Shown one piece after another: positions 12,960-19,884 of a stretch of DNA of 20,476 nt (its first letter is position 1; every line of letters begins with the position of its first letter). The notes beneath the pieces are model-generated. The model saw only the letters and a list, made by a program, of their open reading frames with translations, ran no database searches and was not told where the DNA came from. The DNA comes from a virus. The stretch lies in the IMG/VR virus record IMGVR_UViG_3300009156_000463, positions 1 to 20,476 of that record. The stretch is one strand, 5' to 3'. The position numbers and the translations under genes are program-made.

Positions 12960-13173
12960 GTCACGAGTGGCCGAGCCAGAGCTAACGGATGATGAAAAAC
13001 AAGAATTATATTCGCGCGGTCGCCCGCTTAAAAATCGTTGGAATGCCAACCACGAGGGCCATGATTGGCGAAATACCCCCATACATCCCGGCTCTGGGTG
13101 TATTATTGTCCGATGTTTTAGGTGCGGCTGTGCCCAACTAACTAATGGTGAGACGCCGAAGTGTTGGGGTTGA
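12901..13173 (+). CDS. hypothetical protein with C-terminal Cys cluster, 90 aa
   Basis: ATG 12901 is preceded by AAGGAG (5-nt spacing), a clear start. The protein begins MSLDAKLAIIRRRLSDPGF, and the C-terminus has CIIVRCFRCGCAQLTNGETP then KCWG, with cysteines suited to a zinc ribbon. A longer upstream frame exists but lacks a ribosome site. Its stop lies inside the TTGACA of the putative late promoter. Function unknown; such zinc proteins are frequent before phage terminase modules. Confidence 0.7.
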   Translation: MSLDAKLAIIRRRLSDPGFRSRVAEPELTDDEKQELYSRGRPLKNRWNANHEGHDWRNTPIHPGSGCIIVRCFRCGCAQLTNGETPKCWG

Positions 13174-13204
13174 CATAGGGTACGAATAGCTATATGTAGT
13201 ACCC
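13170..13204 (+). promoter_or_regulatory. putative late-gene promoter with inverted repeat
   Basis: TTGACA (13170-13175) is a perfect -35. A weak -10 (TATGTA, 13193-13198) lies 17 nt on. The interval is bracketed by GGGTAC (13178-13183) and GTACCC (13199-13204), a perfect 6-bp inverted repeat that spans the spacer and -10, as an operator or a hairpin would. It opens a 137-nt gap before the next gene, with no other feature seen. Confidence 0.45.
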
Positions 13205-13310
13205 CGTCTAAGGCCGGCGCCATGGCGTACCCGCATCCGGCACCCAGGTGTGAGCGGTCGAGGCCAAGCCCGACAAGACGCCGCCCCCAGCAACGCATTG
13301 ACAAAATCAT

Positions 13311-13475
13311 ATGGAAGCATGGCTTGCTTACCGCAAGCTCTATCTCGACGCCGTTGAGAGGGAAGCGTTCCTCTTGGCCGAGATATATCAATACATGATG
13401 GCCGTGGCCTTTGCTGCCATGACCACAGAAGACGATGGCCCGCAAGCCCCCATCCCTCCTACCTCAGTCCACTGA
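13311..13475 (+). CDS. small hypothetical protein, 54 aa
   Basis: ATG 13311 opens a 54-aa frame (MEAWLAYRKLYLDAVEREAF, then LLAEIYQYMMAVAFAAM) with a long amphipathic helix and a Pro-rich end. It overlaps the HNH gene start by 41 nt and has no clear ribosome site. Protein-like composition and filling of the gap support it, but a longer frame from 13222 in another phase makes the choice uncertain. Confidence 0.45.
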   Translation: MEAWLAYRKLYLDAVEREAFLLAEIYQYMMAVAFAAMTTEDDGPQAPIPPTSVH

Positions 13476-13755
13476 GCGCGAACGCAAGGCTGCGCTAGAC
13501 AAGCGGCGCCCGAACTCACAGGCCAGAGGGTATGACCGAGACTGGTATGTGGTACGCAACGCTTACCTGCGGGCTCATCCTCGTTGCATGCACTTGGGCT
13601 GCACAGCACCAGCAACCGAAGCACATCACGTTCAACGAGTTCGATCGCGCCCGGATTTGCGACTTGAATTTTCAAATCTTATCGCGTTGTGCAAGCGATG
13701 CCACAGCCGCGTCACGGCGGCCGAGGATTCCTTCGGTAGGCGAGGGGGGGGATGA
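13435..13755 (+). CDS. HNH endonuclease
   Basis: A 106-aa HNH protein: Cys51 and Cys56, the catalytic H64-H65 (TEAHHVQRV), then N81-LIALCKRCH with Cys86, Cys89 and His90 as zinc ligands and the last HNH histidine. In HK97-like phages a small HNH nuclease next to the terminase is needed for efficient packaging-site cleavage. The gene is directly upstream of the terminase module. It ends within a run of eight G (13744-13751). The ribosome site is weak. Confidence 0.9.
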   Translation: MARKPPSLLPQSTERERKAALDKRRPNSQARGYDRDWYVVRNAYLRAHPRCMHLGCTAPATEAHHVQRVRSRPDLRLEFSNLIALCKRCHSRVTAAEDSFGRRGGG

Positions 13756-13841
13756 TTATGTTTTGGACACGCCTAAAGAATAACCGCGCCGTGGTCATTT
13801 TTTTGGGGGGGCAATTTTTGGAAAGTGGGCTAGGCCGATGA
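13752..13841 (+). CDS. possible small coupled ORF, 29 aa
   Basis: ATG 13752 overlaps the HNH stop (ATGA) and directly follows eight G residues that could serve as ribosome site; ATG 13758 is an alternative. The product (MIMFWTRLKNNRAVVIFLGG, then QFLESGLGR) is short and has homopolymer-coded residues. Its stop overlaps the start of the next gene (ATGA). Coupling at both ends is the only support. Confidence 0.35.
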   Translation: MIMFWTRLKNNRAVVIFLGGQFLESGLGR

Positions 13842-13999
13842 ATGTCCCGCACCGGGTCGCTGCTGAAAACCTGGTCGTTGACTGGTGCCAGATCAGTGGC
13901 ACGTATGTAGAGCCCGAGGACATGGCGGAACTGATCGAGCGAATATACCGGGCGATCGAGAAGGCTTACACCGAGGGCCACGCCGAGGACTGGAAGTGA
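13838..13999 (+). CDS. small hypothetical protein, 53 aa
   Basis: The frame from ATG 13838 (MNVPHRVAAENLVVDWCQIS, then EPEDMAELIERIYRAIEKAY) is helical and acidic and ends by TGATG overlap with the small terminase start. Composition and double coupling make it credible. Small proteins of this size and place occur in many terminase modules; the family is not recognised. Confidence 0.65.
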   Translation: MNVPHRVAAENLVVDWCQISGTYVEPEDMAELIERIYRAIEKAYTEGHAEDWK

Positions 14000-14421
14000 T
14001 GCCCGGCAAGGTGTCTGACGACGTCAAGGCATTGCGCGGCACAAATAGGCTCAATCGCGAGCGCTCCGTTGTTGACCTATATCCCAACCACCTGAGCCGG
14101 CCCGATCCGGACGACCTGCCGCCGCCGGCCGACATGACCGACTCCGGCAAGCAGATTTGGGTGACTAAGGTTGAACGCTATCGGCAGCGCGGCCAGAAGG
14201 TCGACGGCTGCCAGGAGGCGCTGCGGCAGTACTGCGAGCTCGAGGCCAAAATGATCCGGCTTTGGAAGGAGGGGCCTCACCCGACTCCGTCCATGCTGAA
14301 CTGTTATCTGACTTACGCGAATAACTTCACAGACACGCCCGCCTCGCAGCGCATGATTGTTTCCGCCGGCGCAAAAGAAAACCCCTTCGTCCGAAATGGC
14401 AAGTTCAAAAAGCAAGGGTGA
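13999..14421 (+). CDS. terminase small subunit (P27-like)
   Basis: A 140-aa protein from ATG 13999. Visible features: an N-terminal basic stretch, SVVDLYPNHLSRPDPDDLPP, a helix rich in the pattern QIWVTKVERYRQRGQKVDGC, and a final YLTYANNFTDTPASQRM. This arrangement and its place immediately before the large subunit fit P27-type small terminases, which bind the packaging site and load the large subunit. The start overlaps the previous stop (TGATG), and the 3' end overlaps the large subunit by 26 nt. Confidence 0.8.
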   Translation: MPGKVSDDVKALRGTNRLNRERSVVDLYPNHLSRPDPDDLPPPADMTDSGKQIWVTKVERYRQRGQKVDGCQEALRQYCELEAKMIRLWKEGPHPTPSMLNCYLTYANNFTDTPASQRMIVSAGAKENPFVRNGKFKKQG

Positions 14422-16120
14422 TTATTCCTCGCAAGGCGCTTTGTATGCCCGTAGGGTGGCCGCTGGTGAGGTTTTAGCGGGTCGCCTATGCCGGCTAGCC
14501 TGTGAGAGGCATTTACGCGACCTACGGCGCTCTAATTGGGAATACGAGTACAACGCCGAACGCGCGAATGACGTTTGTGACTTCATTCAAAAGTTGCCCC
14601 ACGTTGAAGGCACGTGGGGTACGCCTACCATAAAGCTTGAGCCGGTCCAGATTTTCCTGCTCACGACTATCTTCGGATGGCGGCGGAAATCGGACGGCGG
14701 CCGGCGATTTAGTACGGTCTATATCGAGGCCGCTCGGAAGTTTGCAAAGAGCACCCTCTCAGCTGCGGTTTCCCTTTATTGCCTGACCTGCGAGCAGGAG
14801 GTCGGCCCGCAGATAGTTATCGGCGCCACGACGGCCGAGCAGGCTCAAAAGGTATTTGTACCGGCGAAGCGGATGGTCGAGCGCACTGGGGACTTGCGCG
14901 AGGCTTTCGAACTTGAGCCCTGGGCGCGGGCGGTGACGTGTCGCCAGAATGGCGGGACTATTCAAACGATTAACGCGAAAGGCAGAACGCAGGACGGGTG
15001 GAATCCCCACGTCGTCATGCTGGATGAGTTGCACGCCCACCCCGACCGCAGCTTGTTCGACGTGATGCGGTCGAGCTTTGGCGCCCGGAAAAATCCCCTG
15101 CTCTGGATAATCACCACGGCGGGCTATAATACCAACGGGGTTTGTTACGAGCAGCGGTCGGCCGCGGTCAAGGTCCTCGAGGGCGTGATCGAGCTAGACC
15201 ACCTCTTCGCCGTTATTTTCACGATTGACGAAAAGGACGACCCCTTCAATGAGCGGGTATGGGTGAAAGCCAACCCCATGCTCGGGATTACGCCCTCGCT
15301 GGAGTCTATGCGGGCCTATGCTGCAGATGCGAAGGTCTCGCCCGGCGACGAGGGGGAATTCAAGACTAAGCGGCTCAACGTCTGGATGTCCTCGGCGTCG
15401 GCCTGGCTCAACCAGCAGCAATGGATGGAATGCGCCGACCCGACGCTAGCGTGGTCAGACTTTGAGGGCCTCGACTGCTATGTCGGTGCCGACCTCGCTG
15501 ACAAAAACGATATCACGGCGATCGTGCTGGCCGCGATTGACACGAGCGGCCGGCTTCTTTGTAAGCCTGTGTTTTGGTTGCCCGATGAGGTCCTGGCCGA
15601 CCCGAAGCACGCCGAGGGGCGCGGCCCGGCGCCATACCGGACGTGGTCGACGCAGGGACACTTGCGGTTAACGCCCGGCGATTGGGTGGACCATAACGAG
15701 GTCGAGGAACAGATCGAGGAATGGCTGAAACGTTTCAGCGTCCGCGCGATAACGTTTGACCAGTTTGCCGCGGCGCAGGCGATGGCCTCGAGGCTGAACG
15801 AAAAGCACGCTACGCCTGACAAGCCCATCGCGACTGTCCTGCACAAGAAGGCGTCGGCGACGACCGACCCTTGCAAGGAGATCGAGGCGCGCGTGAAAGG
15901 CGGGCCGTTGCGGCTGCGGCACGACGGCAACCCGGTCATGAATTGGATGGCGTCAAACGTTGTCGTTGCCCGCCGCCGGGATGAGACGATTTTGCCGATC
16001 AAAGAAAGCGCGATGAGCCCGAATAAGATCGACGGCATCGACGCGCTGGTGAATGCCATATCGCCGCTTGTCCTGCACAAGCAGGAGCGGGAGCCCGAAT
16101 ATCGGATGCTGTTCGTATGA
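14396..16120 (+). CDS. terL: terminase large subunit
   Basis: This 574-aa motor-nuclease packages phage DNA. The ATPase has a Walker-A-like EAARKFAKST (111-120), lacking the usual GKS glycine as often seen in terminases, and Walker B VVMLDE (206-211) followed by LHAH. The coupling motif lies at LLWIITTAGYN. The nuclease third has Asp366/369 in YVGADLADKND, ITFDQFAAA, and the late Asp in NKIDGIDALVNAI. These fit the Terminase_1 family. ATG 14396 is preferred over ATG 14357, which would extend far into the small-subunit gene; no strong ribosome site, so coupling is likely. ATGA overlap with the next gene. Confidence 0.95.
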   Translation: MASSKSKGDYSSQGALYARRVAAGEVLAGRLCRLACERHLRDLRRSNWEYEYNAERANDVCDFIQKLPHVEGTWGTPTIKLEPVQIFLLTTIFGWRRKSDGGRRFSTVYIEAARKFAKSTLSAAVSLYCLTCEQEVGPQIVIGATTAEQAQKVFVPAKRMVERTGDLREAFELEPWARAVTCRQNGGTIQTINAKGRTQDGWNPHVVMLDELHAHPDRSLFDVMRSSFGARKNPLLWIITTAGYNTNGVCYEQRSAAVKVLEGVIELDHLFAVIFTIDEKDDPFNERVWVKANPMLGITPSLESMRAYAADAKVSPGDEGEFKTKRLNVWMSSASAWLNQQQWMECADPTLAWSDFEGLDCYVGADLADKNDITAIVLAAIDTSGRLLCKPVFWLPDEVLADPKHAEGRGPAPYRTWSTQGHLRLTPGDWVDHNEVEEQIEEWLKRFSVRAITFDQFAAAQAMASRLNEKHATPDKPIATVLHKKASATTDPCKEIEARVKGGPLRLRHDGNPVMNWMASNVVVARRRDETILPIKESAMSPNKIDGIDALVNAISPLVLHKQEREPEYRMLFV

Positions 16121-16872
16121 CCGTCTACACCGCCCGCCGGAAGAACCGCATTCTCGTATGGCCGACCTATGATGTAGCCGCCGCGGCCGATACGGAAGAT
16201 ACCGGTGTGAAAAACCGCATGACGGTTTGGCTCACGGAATCCGAGGCGGCGGCAGCAGATCAGACCTATGACACCACCCCGGAGTGGGTGCCGGACGGAG
16301 CACTAACTCATGCCGATTTCATGAATGGATTGTATTGGGACGGCGCCACTGTTGTTGCTGTGGGCGGGCTGGTTGGACAGAACCCCGGCAACTGGGGGCC
16401 GTTTAATCCGGCAACTGATATCGATTCTAATGGAATAATTTCCGGGTCGCCTATTTTGGTTGGGGCGGCACTCGCGGCGGCGCTTGGCGGCAGCACGTTG
16501 GTATTTACGTTCAATTCGCCAACTGGAAACGGTGACATTTCATGCGAAGCCATCAAATCTGCTGATTTTTCCACTGATCTATACATGAATTGCGGGACCA
16601 ATCTTAGTAATTTTGTCCTTGTCAAGGACTTTGTCGCAAACGTCTCCGATTCGGAGGCGCCCGGAGTGGTCGAGGGTGTCAACAAAGTGGCGTTCACTCT
16701 CTCGGCAACCAAGTTGTCGGCGTCCCTGAACGGCGACAACATCGCGACCTGCGTCGCGACCGTCGCGACGGCGATAGACGAGATAGTTTTTTCAGGCACC
16801 GCACAGATACGCTCGCTGACGATCTACCCAGAGCAGGCCGATGGCGCACTCGTGGCGCTGAGTGCCCCCTGA
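16117..16872 (+). CDS. beta-rich hypothetical phage protein with N-terminal duplication, 251 aa
   Basis: The N-terminus contains two copies of a ~23-residue unit, KNRILVWP...AAAADTEDT (9-28) and KNRMTVWL...AAAADQTYDT (32-53). The rest alternates strands and loops (ALGGSTLVFTFNSPTGNG, FTLSATKLSASLNGDNIATC), as in jelly-roll or concanavalin-like domains used for phage decoration or adhesion. ATGA overlap with the large terminase. Its location between terminase and capsid suggests a virion protein. Family and ligand unknown. Confidence 0.7.
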   Translation: MTVYTARRKNRILVWPTYDVAAAADTEDTGVKNRMTVWLTESEAAAADQTYDTTPEWVPDGALTHADFMNGLYWDGATVVAVGGLVGQNPGNWGPFNPATDIDSNGIISGSPILVGAALAAALGGSTLVFTFNSPTGNGDISCEAIKSADFSTDLYMNCGTNLSNFVLVKDFVANVSDSEAPGVVEGVNKVAFTLSATKLSASLNGDNIATCVATVATAIDEIVFSGTAQIRSLTIYPEQADGALVALSAP

Positions 16873-16874
16873 AC

Positions 16875-16982
16875 GTGATTCTCCTCGCCGCCATCCTCGG
16901 CATCATCCTCGCGCTGTTCGACCTCGCCGCGCAATGGGCGCGGCCAAACGTGGAGCCGTACCTATGTGCGATTATAGCCTGA
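16875..16982 (+). CDS. tiny membrane protein, 35 aa
   Basis: A frame from GTG 16875 gives 35 residues, mainly one hydrophobic helix (VILLAAILGIILALFDLAAQ) with a short polar end. It starts 2 nt after the previous stop and its 3' end overlaps the next gene by 19 nt in another phase. The ribosome site is poor. Plausible, but a chance hydrophobic frame is possible. Confidence 0.45.
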   Translation: MILLAAILGIILALFDLAAQWARPNVEPYLCAIIA

Positions 16983-17359
16983 TGCACTTGAAGTCGCGTC
17001 CCGCTGCAGTTGGCGACAAGCTGACGGTGAAAAACTTCGGTGTTGGCACTCGCGGTTTCTGCTCGCCGAGCGAGCCGGACACCGCCGTTTGCGTGCTGCC
17101 CGGCACCGAGTTGGCATTCGCCGAGAATGTGGAAATGTACGGCGAAAACAAAACTTTCTCGAAAACCGCCATCTTCCGGCAGATCAATCGCGACCTTTTG
17201 CACGCACACCACGATGCGCTCGAATTTCCTCCGGACGGGGAAACCAAACTGCTGACCTACGTTATCGAGGGTCAGGAGGCGACTGTTTTGCAGCTGCCGG
17301 CCGCGCCGCGAAATGAGGCCGAGGCGAAGGAGCAAACCCGCCTCGAGGTCGTCGGCTAA
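16964..17359 (+). CDS. MCDYS-type hypothetical protein, 131 aa
   Basis: ATG 16964 has GGAG 8 nt upstream. The protein begins MCDYSLMHLKSRPAAVGDKL, and has GTRGFCSPSEPDTAVCVLPG then TELAFAENVEMYG. I associate this family with chromosomes of Bradyrhizobium and related Rhizobiales, where its role is unknown; the body looks beta-rich. In a phage head module it is out of place and may be a captured host gene. The gene ends 7 nt before the tRNA-like element. Confidence 0.75.
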   Translation: MCDYSLMHLKSRPAAVGDKLTVKNFGVGTRGFCSPSEPDTAVCVLPGTELAFAENVEMYGENKTFSKTAIFRQINRDLLHAHHDALEFPPDGETKLLTYVIEGQEATVLQLPAAPRNEAEAKEQTRLEVVG

Positions 17360-17366
17360 TCCGCTA

Positions 17367-17430
17367 GGGGGAGGGCGCCGGTTCAAGTCCGGCCGGATTG
17401 ACTCCGTAGCTCAGAAGAAAGAGCGCCCCC
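17367..17430 (+). ncRNA. circularly permuted tRNA-like RNA element
   Basis: Read in order the segment contains: GGGGG (17367-17371, anticodon-stem 3' strand), AGGGC (variable loop), a T-arm GCCGG-TTCAAGT-CCGGC (17377-17393), a short hairpin CGGA-TTGAC-TCCG (17394-17406) where the acceptor stem would be, TA (17407-17408), a D-arm GCTC-AGAAGAAA-GAGC (17409-17424), G, and CCCCC (17426-17430) that pairs with the opening GGGGG. All canonical features (T8, A14, G15, A21, G26, C48, TTCAAGT) appear in permuted order, with the RNA ends in the anticodon loop. The D-loop lacks the usual GG. There is no CCA and only a 4-bp acceptor, so aminoacylation is unlikely. An alternative pairing TAATCCG/CGGATTG (17357-17363 with 17394-17400) would give a truncated-tRNA minihelix. 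Confidence 0.45.
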
Positions 17431-17449
17431 GCTTGTTCCTCCCGCGACT

Positions 17450-17484
17450 GGGGCCGACCCGGATGAACGGTCGGCCCCTCTTTT
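17450..17484 (+). terminator. intrinsic terminator before the capsid gene
   Basis: A perfect 10-bp stem GGGGCCGACC / GGTCGGCCCC (17450-17459 and 17469-17478) with a 9-nt loop is followed by TCTTTT (17479-17484). It lies between the tRNA-like element and the protease-capsid gene, so it would stop late transcription unless read through. Confidence 0.8.
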
Positions 17485-17499
17485 CATGGGCATATCACT

Positions 17500-19518
17500 A
17501 TGATGCATCGGGCATATAGCCTGCTTGATATCAAGCAGGTGAGCGATGAGCAGCGGGTAATTACCGGGATTGCTACCACTCCCGCGCCCGATCGCGTCGG
17601 CGACATCGTTGAGCCGCTCGGCGTCAAGTTCACCAACCCCATGCCGTTACTCTGGCATCACCGCAGCGATATGCCGGTTGGCACCGTCAAGTTTGATAAG
17701 CCGACAAAGGCCGGCATCGGCTTCACGGCCACTATGCCAAAGGTGGCCGAGCCTGGTCCGCTAAAGGACCGCATCGACACCGCATGGGGCGAGGTAAAGC
17801 TCGGGCTAGTGCGCGGCGTGTCGATTGGTTTCCGAGAACTCGAATTCTCGCGCATGGAAGACGGCGGGCTTCGCTTTATCGAAAGCGAGGTGCTGGAACT
17901 TTCGCTTGTTACCATTCCAGCCAATGCCGACGCGAGCATTCAAACCGTTAAGTCGCTCGACGAAAACCTTCGGACCCTGAGCGACAACGAAAGTGACCAC
18001 TCACCGGCAACGCTCCTGAAGGAGCAACGGCCGCCGCGTGTAGTGAAACTAAGCCATCCCGCCGCAGCGGGCTTTCCAAAATCGTGGAAACCCGGAGCGG
18101 TTAACATGAAAACCTATGCAGAGCAGATTACTGCTCTCGAGGCCAAGCGCGCAGCCAGCCAGGCGGCGCAGGAGGCTGTTGCACAGAAGTCGCTTGCCGA
18201 GGACCGCACTATGGATGCGGCCGAGGATGAGCAGTTCGACAACCTGCAATCCGAGCTTGAGGCGATTGACAAGCAGTTGGTCCGCCTGCGTCAACTCGAG
18301 GCCAACCTTGCCAAGACGGCGAAGCCGGTCATCAAGGCCGACGACGCGCAGTCCGCGAGCGAGGCCCGCGGCGGTCACATCGTCGTCAAGACTCCGCCGA
18401 AGCTCGAGCCCGGCATCGGTTATACGCGGCTCGTGAAGGTCAAGATGGCGGCCCGTTTGGCCGGCGAGGCGCCACTCGTCATGGCGCAGCGCATGTATGG
18501 CCCCGACAGCGAGGTCGTCGGGATCATCACCAAGGCCAACGAGGTGGTTGCCGGCACGACGTTGTCCGGTAACTGGGCCTACGACCTGGTCTCGCAGGAG
18601 GGCGCGGCGGTTGCGGCGTTCCTCGAGTATCTGCGCCCGGCCACCATTGTCGGCAAGTTCGGCACGGGTGGCATTCCCGGCCTGCGGCGGCTCGACTTCT
18701 ATACGCCGTATGTCACGCAGACCGGTGGTGGTGACGCCTACTGGGTCGGCGAGGGCAAGCCCAAGCCGCTGACCGCGTTCGACTTCGACCGGTCGACGCT
18801 GACTCCTCTCAAGATCGCAAATATCTGCGTTCTGACCGAGGAGAACATTCGCTACAGTTCGCCGAACAGCGATGCCATCGTTCGCGATGCATTGGTGCAG
18901 GCGATCGTGGCGGGTCTGGATGTCGCGTTCATCGATCCGTCGAACTCGGGCTCGGCGAATGTGAAGCCGGCCTCTATCACCAACGGTGCCGAGACGATCG
19001 TCTCGTCCGGTGACGATGCGGACGATGTCCGCCTCGACCTCCGCGCGCTGTTCGCCAAATTCCATGAGGCGGACAATCCTCCGAGCAATGGCGTGCTGAT
19101 TATGCCGACCAGTGCGGCAATGGCCATTGCGATGATGACGAACGCGTTGGGCCAAAGCGAATTCCCGTCGATGAATATCAATCGGAGTTCGGCGAGCGGG
19201 TCGCTGTTCGGCTTCCCGGTCATCGTCAGCGACCACCTCAGCGATGTCGTGGTTCTGGTCAATGCGTCGGACATCTTCCTCGGCGACGAGGGCGGGGTGT
19301 CCGTCGACATGAGCCGCGAGGCATCGATCGAGATGCGTTCCACCGGCCTCGGCATGGACGCGACGGCTGGCACCGCCACGGCGGCGTCGGTTTCGATGTT
19401 CCAGACCAACAGCGTTGCTCTTAGGGCGGAACGTACGATTTCGTGGAAGCGCGCTCGCGCTTCGGCTGTTGCGTATCTCACGTCGGTTGATTGGGGCGGC
19501 GACGTCCCGACTGCGTAA
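17500..19518 (+). CDS. prohead protease-major capsid protein fusion (HK97-type)
   Basis: A 672-aa fusion. Residues 1-~155 are a phage prohead protease (HK97 gp4/U35 type): His53/54 in LLWHHRSDMPVG, Ser108 in LVRGVSIGF and the VLELSLVTIPANADA strand. Residues ~203-300 form a helical scaffold-like segment (YAEQITALEAKRAASQAAQE, then LQSELEAIDKQLVRLRQLE). Residues ~310-670 are the HK97 capsid fold (FLEYLRPATIVGKFG, then GGDAYWVGEGKPKPLT, ICVLTEENIRYSSPNSD, and the final SVALRAERTISWKRA). The protease normally removes the scaffold segment. ATG 17500 has no good ribosome site. An internal ATG 18106 (residue 203) with GGAG could also give capsid alone. Confidence 0.9.
   Translation: MMHRAYSLLDIKQVSDEQRVITGIATTPAPDRVGDIVEPLGVKFTNPMPLLWHHRSDMPVGTVKFDKPTKAGIGFTATMPKVAEPGPLKDRIDTAWGEVKLGLVRGVSIGFRELEFSRMEDGGLRFIESEVLELSLVTIPANADASIQTVKSLDENLRTLSDNESDHSPATLLKEQRPPRVVKLSHPAAAGFPKSWKPGAVNMKTYAEQITALEAKRAASQAAQEAVAQKSLAEDRTMDAAEDEQFDNLQSELEAIDKQLVRLRQLEANLAKTAKPVIKADDAQSASEARGGHIVVKTPPKLEPGIGYTRLVKVKMAARLAGEAPLVMAQRMYGPDSEVVGIITKANEVVAGTTLSGNWAYDLVSQEGAAVAAFLEYLRPATIVGKFGTGGIPGLRRLDFYTPYVTQTGGGDAYWVGEGKPKPLTAFDFDRSTLTPLKIANICVLTEENIRYSSPNSDAIVRDALVQAIVAGLDVAFIDPSNSGSANVKPASITNGAETIVSSGDDADDVRLDLRALFAKFHEADNPPSNGVLIMPTSAAMAIAMMTNALGQSEFPSMNINRSSASGSLFGFPVIVSDHLSDVVVLVNASDIFLGDEGGVSVDMSREASIEMRSTGLGMDATAGTATAASVSMFQTNSVALRAERTISWKRARASAVAYLTSVDWGGDVPTA
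18094..18108 (+). promoter_or_regulatory. internal ribosome site and start within the capsid fusion
   Basis: GGAG at 18094-18097 sits 8 nt before the in-frame ATG 18106 (MKTYAEQ), exactly at the border between the protease and the scaffold-capsid part. It may allow separate, more abundant synthesis of the 470-aa scaffold-capsid protein alongside the fusion. Confidence 0.5.
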
Positions 19519-19544
19519 ACTGCCGTTATCAGCAAGCAATATGA

Positions 19545-19573
19545 GGGGCGGGCCATTTGGCCCGCCCCTTTTT
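19545..19573 (+). terminator. intrinsic terminator after the capsid gene
   Basis: A perfect 10-bp stem GGGGCGGGCC / GGCCCGCCCC (19545-19554 and 19559-19568) with the loop ATTT is followed by five T residues. It lies 27 nt after the capsid stop and would reduce transcription of the downstream head genes, giving capsid excess. Confidence 0.9.
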
Positions 19574-19587
19574 ATGTGGAGGCGTGG

Positions 19588-19884
19588 ATGGAACAGCAAA
19601 AGCTAATTGCGCGAAAGCGCCTGACCTATAATCACCGCAAGCTTGCGGCCGGCGACGAATTCTATGCCCCCGCGCTCCATGCGCTGTTGCTTGTGGCGCA
19701 GAACAAGGCGCGGTCTGCGCCGCCGCCGGTGACTGCATACGGCCAGGGCGGTTATTTCAGCGGCAAGAGCAGGATGACGGACCTGCGCGAGCAGGCCGGT
19801 GCGCTTGGTATCGAGATCGACGGTCGCTGGGGCGAGCGTCGGCTTGCGGCCGAGATCGAACTCGCGAGGTCTGCTCGCCGATGA
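19588..19884 (+). CDS. small phage head protein, 98 aa
   Basis: ATG 19588 has GGAGG 5 nt upstream. The protein begins MEQQKLIARKRLTYNHRKLA and has AAGDEFYAPALHALLLVAQN, a pattern common to small phage proteins near the connector region, followed by a Ser/Gly linker and a helical end (MTDLREQAGALGIEIDGRWG), which resembles a short SAP/LEM-like helix pair. The 3' end overlaps the portal start (ATGA). The role is probably in head assembly; no specific family. Confidence 0.7.
   Translation: MEQQKLIARKRLTYNHRKLAAGDEFYAPALHALLLVAQNKARSAPPPVTAYGQGGYFSGKSRMTDLREQAGALGIEIDGRWGERRLAAEIELARSARR

Noticed and set aside
13222-13398. 58-aa frame starting MAYPHPAPRC
   Set aside because: It is rich in Arg/Pro/Ser with no ribosome site and overlaps the more protein-like 54-aa frame from 13311.
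13744-13820. Programmed frameshift at G8 or T7G7
   Set aside because: Neither run joins two frames that would give a recognisable fused protein; G8 more likely acts as ribosome site for the coupled frame or is chance.
17357-17400. Simple truncated tRNA (acceptor plus T-arm only) as sole explanation
   Set aside because: The 7-bp TAATCCG/CGGATTG pairing is possible, but it leaves the near-consensus D-arm at 17407-17424 and the GGGGG/CCCCC match unexplained. Kept as the alternative fold.
18049-19599. 516-codon open frame on the minus strand across the capsid gene
   Set aside because: It is antisense to a clear HK97 capsid gene, is Arg/His-rich with no domain, and is explained by high GC and codon bias.
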